From positions 1-64,000 of the forward strand of contig NZ_FMWU01000007.1 of NCBI RefSeq assembly GCF_900103195.1: a DNA stretch of 64,000 nucleotides. Reading direction: 5' to 3'. Position 1 is the stretch's first letter; every line of letters begins with the position of its first letter. The DNA comes from Methylobacterium sp. UNC378MF (GTDB lineage: Bacteria > Pseudomonadota > Alphaproteobacteria > Rhizobiales > Beijerinckiaceae). The position numbers and the translations under genes are program-made. The notes under the pieces are model-generated. The model saw only the letters and a list, made by a program, of their open reading frames with translations. It had not been told where the DNA came from and did not search any database. Below, in pieces: positions 9,501 to 16,602 of the stretch.

Positions 9501-9709
9501 TGGCGCTCGAGCTGGGTGGCCACCGAGGAGGCGACGGTCTTCGGGTCGGCGCCGGGCAGCTGCGCGGTGACCTGGATCGTCGGCGAATCGACGTTCGGGA
9601 GCGAGGCGACTGGCAGGAGCGTATAGCTGATCGCGCCGAGCACTACGACGGCGAACATCAGCAGGCCGGTGGCGACGGGCCGCCGGATGAAGCCGGAGGA
9701 GATGTTCAT
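6599..9709 (-). CDS. RND efflux permease, MdtB/MdtC-like (HAE1)
   Basis: 1036 aa, full length for an HAE1-type resistance-nodulation-division permease in the inner membrane. It starts MNISSGFIRRPVATGLLMF, typical of the MdtB/MuxB branch. Proton-relay Asp residues are visible in TM4 (AIGFVVDDAIVMVEN). Two large periplasmic loops follow TM1 and TM7. It uses the proton gradient to drive substrates to an outer-membrane channel, with the adaptor encoded just upstream (4-bp ATGA overlap). No outer-membrane channel gene is in the window. The operon probably starts at the 11905 gene and is under the divergent RpiR regulator, by inference. Confidence 0.93.
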   Translation of the reverse strand: MNISSGFIRRPVATGLLMFAVVVLGAISYTLLPVASLPNVDSPTIQVTAQLPGADPKTVASSVATQLERQFGQIPGLTQMTSSSGTGFTQVSLQFDRGRTIDSVASDVQAAINATQGQLPAALLNPPTYRKTNPADVPILLIAMSSDVFPITTVSDYAYSLMAQKISQIPGVGLVGVGGLQSPAIRIQVNPAQLAAENLDFETVRTALSNLTVLQPKGQLYGGQQAVALQSNDQITTAAGFEDAIVAYRDGAPIRVRDLGRAVKAPQDVTIAGWVGEKPAVALAVQRAPGANVIATVAAIKKALPQLQASLPPGIDVRITSDRTQTIQASVKDVQFTLLLTIVLVVGVIALFLRRLWATVIPAVSVPISLVGTFAVMYVLGYSLDNLSLMALTIAIGFVVDDAIVMVENIVRHIEEGASPMQAALDGAGEIGFTILSISISLVAVFIPLFLMGGVVGLMFREFAVTVAVSILVSVIVSLTLTPMMCARLLPGGEEKAPGRLSRWLEGFFTWLTARYDDGLKLALRYRFVTLLTFFGTVALTGYLFWTIPKGFFPQQDTGLIVGISEAAQDVSPEGMKQRQQAILGIIMKDPAVADVAGYIGPGGPTVTENNGRVFITLKPDTERNVTADQVIARLSKALDQVQGMKVYMQAAQDITIGAVVSKTQYQFTMTDIDQSELEHYGPKLLDALRKLPELTAVASDQQSAARMLNVVVDRTAASRLGIDPAAVDNTLYDAFGQRHVARIYLPLNYYYVILEVDPHYQLGPNALQRIYVRSQDNTSVPLSQIARIETGTMPAVVNHQGQFPSVTLSFNLAPGATIGAAVAAVQKAAADLHMPSSVATAFQGNAQAFQTSLGSTPPLILAALFAVYVILGVLYESTIHPLTILSTLPSAGLGALATLMLVGRPLDMIGIIGIILLIGIVKKNGIMLVDVAIVAEREGGKSPEAAIHEACLLRFRPILMTTLCALLGGVPLMLGTGTGSEIRQPLGYAIVGGLAVSQVLTLFTTPVVYLYMDRLRLALTRRRPTEAGRPAVEAR

Positions 9710-10920
9710 GGCAGCATCCCCGCCGAGGCCGTGGAGGTGTCGGGCACTTGGTCCGGCGACGCGGGCGTGATCCGCGTGCCGGGTTTGAGCCGGTACTGGC
9801 CCTGGACCACGACCGTCTCGCCGTCCTTCAGACCGTCCGCGACCAGCGCGACGCCGCGGGTGCGCTGCTTGACCGTCACCGGGCGGACCGAGATCGTGTC
9901 GTCCGCCCCGACCACGTAGACGAACTGGCCTGTGTCGCTGACCTGCAGGGCGTTGGTCGGAACCGTCAACGCCCCCTTCTCGACCGAGGTGGTCACCGCG
10001 GCGTTGACGAAACTGCCGGCCCAGAGCTGGCGCTGGGCGTTCGGGAAGACCGCCTTGAGCTGCACGGTGCCGGACCTCGGGTCGGCCTGGTTGTTGATGA
10101 GGAGCAGGGTGCCGGTGTCGAGCTTTCGGTCGCCGGACTGGTCGTAGGCGGTCGCGGCGACCGGGCCCCGGTTCAGGGCCGCCTGCACGGCCGCGATGTC
10201 GCTCGTGGGCAGGGTGAAGAGCACGCTGATCGGCTGCACCTGCGTCAGGACGACGATGCCGTTGGTGTCCGTGGGATTGACGATGTTACCGATGTCGACC
10301 CGGCGGATTCCGGTCACGCCGTCGAAGGGCGCGCGCAGCGTCGTGAAGTCGAGTTCGGTCTGCGCGTAGTCGATGGCGGCCTGGTCGCCCTTCAGAGCGC
10401 TCTCGGTCTGCGCGATCTGGGCGCGCTCGCTGACGACCTGCTGGTCGGTCGCGAAACCCTTCTGCAGGAGGGGCTCGTTGCGGGCGAGGTTGGTCTTCTG
10501 GTTGGCGAGCAGCGCCTGGTCCTTGGCCAGCTGGGCCTGCGCCTGTTCGAGGCGGGCCTGGTAGATGCGCGGGTCGATCCGGGCGAGCACGTCGCCCCGC
10601 TTCACGAACTGGCCCTCCGTGAAGTCAGCACTCTGCAGGTACCCGGTGACCTGGCTGCGGATTGTCGCCAGGTTCAGCGCGTTGACCGTCCCGACGCCGG
10701 TCAGGACGATGGGCACGTCCTGGGTCCGCACGGCCGCCGTCACGACCGGCACGGGCGCCGGGGCGGCGGCTTCCGGGGCCGGGGGAGGTGCCGCCTCGTG
10801 GCGATAGGCGGCAAAGCCGACGGCGCACAGGGCCAGGACGGCGACCATCAGGCCCCGTGGACCGCGTCGCGTGGACGGCGTGCCGTGTCCGCCGTCCAAG
10901 GGTGTCGGCGTACCGGTCAT
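9706..10920 (-). CDS. RND periplasmic adaptor (membrane fusion protein), MdtA-like
   Basis: 404 aa. An N-terminal membrane anchor at about residues 22-42 precedes a Pro/Ala-rich linker and a barrel-sandwich start (IRSQVTGYLQSADFTEGQ). The alpha-hairpin (YQARLEQAQAQLAKDQALL) is followed by the lipoyl return (LRAPFDGVTGIRRVDIGNIV) and the beta-barrel and proximal domains. It links the permease to an outer-membrane channel. Its stop overlaps the permease start and its start overlaps the stop of the next upstream gene, showing one transcript. Confidence 0.92.
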   Translation of the reverse strand: MTGTPTPLDGGHGTPSTRRGPRGLMVAVLALCAVGFAAYRHEAAPPPAPEAAAPAPVPVVTAAVRTQDVPIVLTGVGTVNALNLATIRSQVTGYLQSADFTEGQFVKRGDVLARIDPRIYQARLEQAQAQLAKDQALLANQKTNLARNEPLLQKGFATDQQVVSERAQIAQTESALKGDQAAIDYAQTELDFTTLRAPFDGVTGIRRVDIGNIVNPTDTNGIVVLTQVQPISVLFTLPTSDIAAVQAALNRGPVAATAYDQSGDRKLDTGTLLLINNQADPRSGTVQLKAVFPNAQRQLWAGSFVNAAVTTSVEKGALTVPTNALQVSDTGQFVYVVGADDTISVRPVTVKQRTRGVALVADGLKDGETVVVQGQYRLKPGTRITPASPDQVPDTSTASAGMLP

Positions 10921-11129
10921 CGCGCGGCTCCCGAGCGACGCAGGACGCTCTCCACGAGGATCGCCGCAACGCCGCAGAAGAGCAGGATCGCCATCCAGGG
11001 GACCGGCTGCGGCGCCATGGTGGCGAACACCCAGACGAAGGCGATCCAGCCTAGGGTGGCGGCGGCGAAACCGACATCGTCGACGACGAGGCCCAGAAGC
11101 TCCCGGGCGATGGCTCTGATGGCGTTCAT
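10917..11129 (-). CDS. Small two-helix membrane protein
   Basis: 70 aa. Two hydrophobic helices cover about residues 18-37 (VGFAAATLGWIAFVWVFATM) and 45-62 (WMAILLFCGVAAILVESVL), with a basic C-terminus. The ATG at 11129 (MNAIRAIARELLGLV) is preferred; a longer frame to 11186 would overlap the upstream gene. It overlaps the adaptor start by 4 bp and lies 11 bp after the upstream gene, so it is in the pump operon. Possibly a small pump accessory protein; no family recognised. Confidence 0.6.
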   Translation of the reverse strand: MNAIRAIARELLGLVVDDVGFAAATLGWIAFVWVFATMAPQPVPWMAILLFCGVAAILVESVLRRSGAAR

Positions 11130-11140
11130 GACGGATCGGC

Positions 11141-11905
11141 TCAGCGGAGGGCCAGGAATTGACCGGTGCCCGCGCGGCGGCGGCACAGCGGCACGGCGAG
11201 CGAGGCGACGGCGAGGAAGCCGAGGGTAAGCCCGAGGATCGACCAGTCGGCGCCGGGCCAGTCCAGGCTGATGCCTTCGCCGACCCAGAACGTGCCGAAC
11301 GCCGCGAGCAGGACCCCGACTACGAACTTGAGCGCGTTCTCGGGCACCGTCGACAGCGGCCGGTGTAGGATGAGGCCGAGCGCCGCCACGAGCAGGAGTG
11401 CGGCCACGGCCCCGACGCTTGCGGGAACCAGGAGGCCGGCGCCGCCAGCCCCGACGGCGATGACGATGAACACGACCTCCAGGCCTTCGAGCATGGTGAT
11501 CTTGAACGCGGTGGCGAACCCGACGGCGTCCCAGGCGCCATCGGAGGGACCAGCCGCCCGCAGGCTGCCGGTCTCCCGTTCGTAGGCGACGGTCTCGTCA
11601 TGAAGGGGGATGACGCCGGCCGCACGCAGGACGGCCTTCCGCAACCACCGGAGGCCGAACAGCAGGAGCAGCCCGCCGACGACGAGTTGGACGTCCTGGA
11701 GCGGTATGCGGGTCAGCGCCGGGCCGAACATCAGCACGACGGCCAGCAGGAGGGCGAGGGCCGCGCTGGTGCCGGTGAGGGCTCCCCGCCATCCGCGGAT
11801 CGCACCGACGGCAAGCACCACCGTCAACGCCTCGACGAATTCGACCGCGGACGCCAGGAACGCGGCGAGCGCCGTCGGCCATGCATGGATCCAGTCGACG
11901 GTCAT
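11141..11905 (-). CDS. Polytopic membrane protein with two E-rich repeats (COG4280-like)
   Basis: 254 aa with about six to seven helices. Two similar helices carry paired acids: SAVEFVEALTVVLAVGAIRGW near residue 22 and KITMLEGLEVVFIVIAVGAGG near residue 131. This is an internal duplication reminiscent of the REGLE helices of FTR1 iron permeases and of metal transporters. A role in cation transport is therefore plausible but not shown. The start is the ATG at 11905 (MTVDWIHAWP). It is the first gene of the pump operon and faces the RpiR regulator across two palindromes at 11963-12007. Confidence 0.7.
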   Translation of the reverse strand: MTVDWIHAWPTALAAFLASAVEFVEALTVVLAVGAIRGWRGALTGTSAALALLLAVVLMFGPALTRIPLQDVQLVVGGLLLLFGLRWLRKAVLRAAGVIPLHDETVAYERETGSLRAAGPSDGAWDAVGFATAFKITMLEGLEVVFIVIAVGAGGAGLLVPASVGAVAALLLVAALGLILHRPLSTVPENALKFVVGVLLAAFGTFWVGEGISLDWPGADWSILGLTLGFLAVASLAVPLCRRRAGTGQFLALR

Positions 11906-11962
11906 CCGGGTCGCCCTCCTGCCGACGGGCCTGCGCGCATCGGCTTGATGGACGGCCAAATT

Positions 11963-12007
11963 GTAGGTATCACTACCTTTGTCAAGAGCTGTGTAGAAAT
12001 CACTACA
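11963..12007. promoter_or_regulatory. Paired palindromic operators between the pump operon and the RpiR gene
   Basis: Two matching palindromes stand in the divergent intergenic space: GTAGGTATCACTAC at 11963-11976 and TGTAGAAATCACTACA at 11992-12007. Their centres are 30 bp apart, about three helical turns. Both share GTAG-N6-CTAC with a TATCA/AATCA core. They are 58 bp from the 11905 start and 50 bp from the 12057 start, so a regulator bound here could control both directions. The adjacent RpiR-family protein is the obvious ligand, by inference. Confidence 0.65.
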
Positions 12008-12056
12008 TTGCGGACTCGGGGCGGATCGAAATGCCTCGCCGAACGAGGGGAACGCC

Positions 12057-12905
12057 GTGACGGAAGAGTTCGGGACCTTGGTCCGACGCCTGACGCCGAC
12101 GCTGACGCCGTCGGCGGCCCGGGTCGCAAGCTATCTCGACCGGAACCGTGCGGCGGTCCTTGCGAGTTCCGCCGCCCAGATCGCGGCCCAGCTCGGCACG
12201 TCGGACGCGACCGTCATCCGGGCCGTGCAGGCGCTCGGCTTCGACGGCCTGGCGGACCTCAAGCAGGCGCTGGCTGCCGGCCTGGATGACCGCGGAACGC
12301 CGGCGGCCGATATGCGACGCACCCTGGCCAGCGTCGGCGAGAACGCGGGCCAGGCCATCGACGCCGTGCTGGCGGCCCATGAAGAGGGAATGGAGGCGCT
12401 GCGGACGGAAGAGGGAAAGGCGGCCATCCTCGCGGCCATCACCACCCTGCATCCGGCGACCCGCATCGGCGTGTTCGGGATCGGGCCTTCCGCCCACCTC
12501 GCCCGATACCTCGCCTTCCAGCTCACCCGTTCGGGGCGAGGCAGCTTCCTTCTCGACGCCACGGGCTGGTCGCTCGCCGACCAACTGCTCGGCCTGCAGG
12601 CCGGCGACGCGGTCCTGCTCCTCGCCTATGGGCAGCCCTATCGCGAGGTCCAGGCCGTGATGGCGGAAGCCCGCCGTTTAGGGCTGCCGGTGGTGCTGGT
12701 GACCGATAGGCACACGAGCGCGTTGGCAAGGCAGGCCACGGTCGTGCTGCTGGCCCGGCGCGGTCGCGCGAACGAGGTCGCCCTTCACGCCACGACCCTG
12801 ATCGCGCTGGAAGCCGTCACGCTAGGCCTCGCGGCGGCCGACCGCGACCACGCGCTCCAGCAATTGGCCGACCTCAACCGGCTGAGGAAGCTGATCGGCG
12901 AGTGA
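12057..12905 (+). CDS. RpiR/MurR-family transcriptional regulator
   Basis: 282 aa. The N-terminal HTH_6 domain is at about residues 1-80 (LTPSAARVASYLDRN, SAAQIAAQLGTSDATVIRAVQALGFDGLADLKQAL). A C-terminal SIS phosphosugar-binding domain (about 110-260) has the RIGVFGIGPSAHLARYLAFQL and GDAVLLLAYGQPYREVQAVM strands. Members usually repress or activate operons in response to phosphosugars. It is unusual to see one divergent from an RND pump operon. The start is the ATG just after the twin palindromes. Confidence 0.88.
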   Translation: MTEEFGTLVRRLTPTLTPSAARVASYLDRNRAAVLASSAAQIAAQLGTSDATVIRAVQALGFDGLADLKQALAAGLDDRGTPAADMRRTLASVGENAGQAIDAVLAAHEEGMEALRTEEGKAAILAAITTLHPATRIGVFGIGPSAHLARYLAFQLTRSGRGSFLLDATGWSLADQLLGLQAGDAVLLLAYGQPYREVQAVMAEARRLGLPVVLVTDRHTSALARQATVVLLARRGRANEVALHATTLIALEAVTLGLAAADRDHALQQLADLNRLRKLIGE

Positions 12906-13116
12906 CCGGGTTGCCTGGAGCTTTTCGCAGTCGTCCTGGGCCGGCTCAGCCTCGGGCCTGCAAGGACGCACCAGAACGGCTGCATTGGGGCGACGACGGC
13001 GGCCGACGCCATTGTAGGTCCCGCAACCTCCGAGGCAGACTTGGATCCGACGAGTTGGCGCCCGAACGCCACCTCGGCCGCAGCCCGCGAGTAGCGGTCG
13101 CCATCGGCAGTCAACG

Positions 13117-13142
13117 CGCGGGGCCGTGATTGCGGCCCCGCG
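13117..13142 (-). terminator. Perfect 10-bp GC hairpin
   Basis: CGCGGGGCCG, a 6-nt loop (TGATTG) and CGGCCCCGCG make a perfect stem 8 bp beyond the stop of the minus-strand gene at 13150. No T run is seen. It may work in both directions, also closing the RpiR transcript. The rest of 12906-13116 shows no gene I can support. Confidence 0.55.
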
Positions 13143-13149
13143 ACCGTCC

Positions 13150-13626
13150 TTAGGCGGCCAAGCCCCACTTCTCCGCATCGGCGGGCTTCCGCTTGTAGAT
13201 GGTGCCCGCGAAGTCGACGTGAAGTTCGGTCCAGGGGCCGTTGCCCTGTCGCGCCAGCACCTCGAAGTGCTCGGGCTTGCGGCGGGGCTCGCCCGCCGAG
13301 GCCCAGCCCGCAGCCTTCGCCGAGGCGAGGACGCGCTCGGGATCTGCGGGAACGTCGGCGTGCTTGTGGCCCGGGGCGTGGTTCGGCTTCTTGTGCTCGA
13401 TTCGGACGGGCTCGCGACCGTCGGCGGCGATGCGGGTGACCTTGATCTCGGAAGGCCGGAGCTCGCCCTCAAGTGAGACGCGGAGCCCCTCGCTCAGGGG
13501 GAAGGCTTCCAAACCCTTCGGCGTCAGGTCGGCTAGATGGGTCTTCCCGTCCGCCTCCAGGGTGAAGCGGTGTGCAAATACGTGTTCAATTGTGCCCGTC
13601 AGAGCGACTGTGTCGTGGTGCGGCAT
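13150..13626 (-). CDS. Hypothetical protein with OB-like N-terminus and PepSY-like C-terminus
   Basis: 158 aa, soluble, without a signal peptide. The first half (TGTIEHVFAHRFTLEADGK through IKVTRIAADGREPVRIEH) looks like a small beta-barrel, and a His-rich linker follows (HKKPNHAPGHKHADVP). The second half (ERVLASAKAAGWASAG, HFEVLARQGNGPWTELHVDF, GTIYKRKP) resembles a single PepSY-like repeat. MPHHD at 13626 was taken as the start because GGAGAAG lies just upstream. Function unknown; the His stretch could bind metal. Confidence 0.6.
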   Translation of the reverse strand: MPHHDTVALTGTIEHVFAHRFTLEADGKTHLADLTPKGLEAFPLSEGLRVSLEGELRPSEIKVTRIAADGREPVRIEHKKPNHAPGHKHADVPADPERVLASAKAAGWASAGEPRRKPEHFEVLARQGNGPWTELHVDFAGTIYKRKPADAEKWGLAA

Positions 13627-13780
13627 GATCTTCTCCGTAGAGCGCCCAACCGCAGGCGCAGCTCGGAAGTCGGCATGCAAGAACCTAAGTTCAAGTGGTC
13701 CTTTAGCTTCACACAGTTTTGTGAAACGCGCTTTCGGCCGGTATCGATTTGAGACAACGAGATGCGTTGCCGGGAGCGGC

Positions 13781-14221
13781 TCAGTCTTTCTCGATGACGG
13801 ACACCTTGCCGTCTCGCTCGACGATAGCGACGGCGATCTTCTCTAGGTCGTCTAGCCCTTGCTGCCGCGCCGCCGTGCGCACGTCGGCCTGCTGCATCCG
13901 CAGGCGCCGCATGTTTGTCTCGTCCCAGTCGCCATCACGGTAGACCACGATCGGCGTGCCGTCGACGATGCGTTCGAACCAGACGAAGCGCAGCTTCAAC
14001 CAGGACACCGAGACGTGCATCAGCCCGACGGTGAACAGCGCGCTCATGGCACCCGTGAACGAGTGGTCATCGCCGAGGATGGCGCTGACGCTCAGGCCGC
14101 CGAAAAGGAACAGCACCACCATGTCGATGGGCGCCTGCTGACTGGCGGTCCGTCGCCCGACGAGGCGAATGACGAACAAGACGATGAGGTAGGCCGCGGC
14201 GGCCTTAAGCACGGTGTTCAT
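13781..14221 (-). CDS. DUF421 (YetF-like) membrane protein
   Basis: 146 aa. Three N-terminal helices (about 5-80) are followed by the soluble DUF421 domain: FERIVDGTPIVVYRDGDWDETNMRRLRMQQADVRTAARQQGLDDLEKIAVAIVERDGKVSVI is contiguous in the gene, with the typical G(T/E)P-V-V and RxxGhxxl pattern. The family is membrane-bound and poorly understood. The start lies 2 bp from the stop of the preceding minus-strand gene, a tight two-gene operon. Confidence 0.85.
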   Translation of the reverse strand: MNTVLKAAAAYLIVLFVIRLVGRRTASQQAPIDMVVLFLFGGLSVSAILGDDHSFTGAMSALFTVGLMHVSVSWLKLRFVWFERIVDGTPIVVYRDGDWDETNMRRLRMQQADVRTAARQQGLDDLEKIAVAIVERDGKVSVIEKD

Positions 14222-14223
14222 GT

Positions 14224-14745
14224 CTACGGCACCGCGTACTGCGACCAGGACAGGGTCTCACCTGCATCGAGCCGGGCGGTGAGATCCATCCCGCCCCGGA
14301 AAGCCGGCGAACCCGTGAAGCGGATCAGCGCGTGGCTCTCCCCGACCTGCACAGGGAACACGAGGCGGATGTTGCTCCCGGCAATCTCCCAGGTCGCCGG
14401 CCGCGGCGTAATGCTCTCAAGGCCGAATTGGTCGACGAGGTCCTTGGCGATGGTCACGGCCACTTTGTCGCCGCCCGGTGGAACACGTGTGTCGAAGCGA
14501 ATAATTGTGGGCGCCCCGAAACGGACCACTGGCTCGTAACGGATGCTTATCGAGCCATCCTTGTTCGTTAGACTGCGCTCGCTGAACGGACCATGCCCAA
14601 GCAGGCCGAGGGCGCACACCAGCACGAATCCGACCATGGCGAACCGACCCGCAAGTTCAGCCTTGCGCCATCGGTCCTCGAAGGCCGGGTAGAACCCGTT
14701 CGCGATCTCCTCCGGCATCGGGGGGTCGTCGTGGATGACTTCCAA
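14224..14745 (-). CDS. Membrane-anchored hypothetical protein paired with DUF421
   Basis: 173 aa. A cytoplasmic N-terminus of about 30 residues (EDRWRKAELAGRF) precedes one helix (about 35-52, FAMVGFVLVCALGLLGHG) and a beta-rich exported domain with ISIRYEPVVRFGAPTIIRFDTRVP, ATWEIAGSNIRLVFPVQVGESHALIRF and an SWSQY tail. The TTG at 14745 has GGGGAGCG at good spacing; an internal ATG at 14718 is an alternative without a clear ribosome site. It abuts the DUF421 gene, so the two probably form one membrane complex. No function known. Confidence 0.7.
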   Translation of the reverse strand: MEVIHDDPPMPEEIANGFYPAFEDRWRKAELAGRFAMVGFVLVCALGLLGHGPFSERSLTNKDGSISIRYEPVVRFGAPTIIRFDTRVPPGGDKVAVTIAKDLVDQFGLESITPRPATWEIAGSNIRLVFPVQVGESHALIRFTGSPAFRGGMDLTARLDAGETLSWSQYAVP

Positions 14746-14747
14746 GG

Positions 14748-15115
14748 TTGTTCGCTCCCCGTGGCCTTTCCGGGCCCCACTTCGGCCAGCCGAGGCACCG
14801 GGATGCCAAGGTCGGCCGACGCGTTCGGTTCCGTCGCGGTGAAATACGCCATGGCCTCGGTCCGACCCCGCAAGGGCACCTGGCTGATCTCGCGCCAGTC
14901 GCTGGCACTATGTTCCGACACGAGGATGGCCACGCCATGCGCCCTCGTCGCCTGTTCCAGACAAGCGGCGACGTTGACCGTGTCGCCGACCGGCGCATGT
15001 CGACGAAGGCGACGGCGGCGTTCTGCCTGCGACCGGCCCGGAGGGTGTCGTCTTGGTAGGCGAGTCGGCCGGACAGTTCCCTGTAGCGTGCTTGGTGGAA
15101 GAACACCGGCTTTGA
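14748..15115 (-). pseudogene. Class III adenylate/guanylate cyclase remnant with out-of-frame internal deletion
   Basis: The minus strand carries the beginning of a cyclase domain (ARYRELSGRLAYQDDTLRAG, then RRQNAAVAFVDMR) ending near 15000. In another frame follows the end of the same domain: GDTVNVAACLEQATRAHG, VAILVSEHSASDW and VPLRGRTEAMAYFTA. Some 90 residues between the metal-binding VDxR segment and GDTVN are gone and the frame is broken. Upstream regulatory domains are absent too. It is a dead relic. Its last codons run up to the next gene at 14745. Confidence 0.7.
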
Positions 15116-15165
15116 CGAAGAGAATGCTCACGGCATCGGGAAGCGTCTGCTTATCGGTAGCCTGT

Positions 15166-15290
15166 GCTCCGAAGCGGACCAGCGGCTTTCGGCCGGACTG
15201 CGTCATGTCGGAACGCCGTCACCCGCAGAACCGGACGTTCGCCTTGGCGCCCAATTGAGACATTCAGCTGGCCGCGAAGACATCCTGTAA
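15166..15290. repeat. Dispersed intergenic repeat, copy B
   Basis: This stretch aligns by eye with 31420-31545. Shared blocks are the exact run CGCAGAACCGGACGTTCG, a GGCGCCCAATTGAGACATTCAG counterpart, and flanking TTTCGGCCG and AAGCGGACGCT. It has no coding sense and lies against a cyclase relic and an amine oxidase relic, suggesting the repeat family marks rearrangement points. Confidence 0.6.
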
Positions 15291-15341
15291 GCGGACGCTA
15301 CCGGTCAGATTCTGTCGCGCGCGATGGCTCGTATGGGCGTC

Positions 15342-15471
15342 TCTGTTCTTCGCGGGCAAGGTGACGCATCCCTTCGACTTCACTACCGCCCACAGTGCCC
15401 ATGACAGTGGGCAGCGTGCCGCCGACGAGGCCATGGCCGCACTCAGGAACAGGCGGAGCAAAGCTGCCTGA
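15342..15471 (+). pseudogene. C-terminal fragment of a flavin amine oxidase
   Basis: The plus strand encodes SLFFAGKVTHPFDFTTAH followed by SAHDSGQRAADEAMAALRN and a stop at 15469-15471. It matches the end of the intact oxidase at 31651-32925 (FFAGEATHPFDFMTAHGAHD, SGLRAADEALAALRD) at most positions. Only the final 43 or so residues are present. Both this fragment and the intact gene follow a copy of the same intergenic repeat, hinting at duplication then decay. Confidence 0.75.
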
Positions 15472-15615
15472 CGGGAGCCCTCGGCGGCGTCCACATGGCC
15501 GCAGGCGCCGGAACATCCGGGGGCGGCGTCCATTTCAAGTGACCCCGGACAGCATCACCTGACACGCGTGCCGCACGAGCTGTCCCGTTCGAAGGCGGCG
15601 CGACAGGACAGTTCC

Positions 15616-16521
15616 ATGACCGACGACGCCGACAAGCGCCTCACGATGCAGGACCCGCGCACCCAGTACCCGCAGCCGCCGTTCAAGCGACAGCCTCAGG
15701 AGGCGCCGGGCCTCGCCGGAGCGATGGACCCGAAGCCGGACCACGGCGAGACCAGCTACCGGGGCCACGGCCGCCTCGCTGGTCGCAAGGCCCTGGTGAC
15801 CGGCGCCGATTCCGGCATCGGGCGCGCGGCCGCCATCGCCTTCGCCCGCGAGGGCGCGGATGTGGCGCTGAGCTTCGTCGAGGACGAGATGCTGGACGCA
15901 CAGGAGGTCGCGAAGCTGATCGAAGCCGAGGGGCGCAAGGCCGTCCTGCTGCCCGGCGACATCACCGAAAAAGCGTTTTGCGAGGCGCTGGTCCGGAAGG
16001 CCGTCACCGACCTCGGGGGCCTCGACATCCTGGTCAACAACGCCGGCAAGCAGACGAACCAGAAAGATATCGGAGACATCACGGACGAGCAGTTCGACCG
16101 GACACTGAAGACCAACCTCTACGCCATGTTCTGGATCACCAAGGCGGCGCTGCCGCACATGCCGGCGGGGGCGTCCATCATCAACACGGCTTCGGTGGTG
16201 GCCTACAACCCGCCGCAGATCCTGGTCGACTACGCCACCACAAAGGCCGGCATTGTTGCCTTCTCGAAGGCGCTTGCCAAGCAGCAGGTCGCGAAAGGCA
16301 TCCGCGTAAACGCGGTGGCACCCGGCCCGTTCTGGACGGCTCTGCAGCCGTCCGGCGGCCAGCCGCAGGAGAACGTCGAGAAGTTCGGCTCCGAGGTCCC
16401 GCTCGGCCGTCCCGGCCAGCCGGTGGAGCTCGCGCCGGTCTACGTGTTCCTGGCGAGCCAGGAGGCGAGCTACGTCACCGGCGAGGTCTACGGCGCCACG
16501 GGCGGCAACGGCACGGCCTAA
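15616..16521 (+). CDS. SDR-family oxidoreductase with N-terminal extension (YghA-like)
   Basis: 301 aa. An N-terminal tail of about 45 residues (QDPRTQYPQPPFKRQPQEAP) is typical of the YghA/general-stress SDR subgroup. The Rossmann fold follows with TGADSGIGRAAA (cofactor), LDILVNNAGKQ and the catalytic YATTKAG. It would reduce or oxidise small aldehydes or alcohols with NAD(P)H. The ATG at 15616 follows GGACAG; the longer frame from 15568 has no conserved residues. Confidence 0.88.
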   Translation: MTDDADKRLTMQDPRTQYPQPPFKRQPQEAPGLAGAMDPKPDHGETSYRGHGRLAGRKALVTGADSGIGRAAAIAFAREGADVALSFVEDEMLDAQEVAKLIEAEGRKAVLLPGDITEKAFCEALVRKAVTDLGGLDILVNNAGKQTNQKDIGDITDEQFDRTLKTNLYAMFWITKAALPHMPAGASIINTASVVAYNPPQILVDYATTKAGIVAFSKALAKQQVAKGIRVNAVAPGPFWTALQPSGGQPQENVEKFGSEVPLGRPGQPVELAPVYVFLASQEASYVTGEVYGATGGNGTA

Positions 16522-16602
16522 TCGGAAGCGCACCCATCGGTCTCGCCGCAAGGTGAAGCGGGGTCCGGAGCCTAAGCTGTGAGCTAGCGCCTGACCGCCG
16601 CG

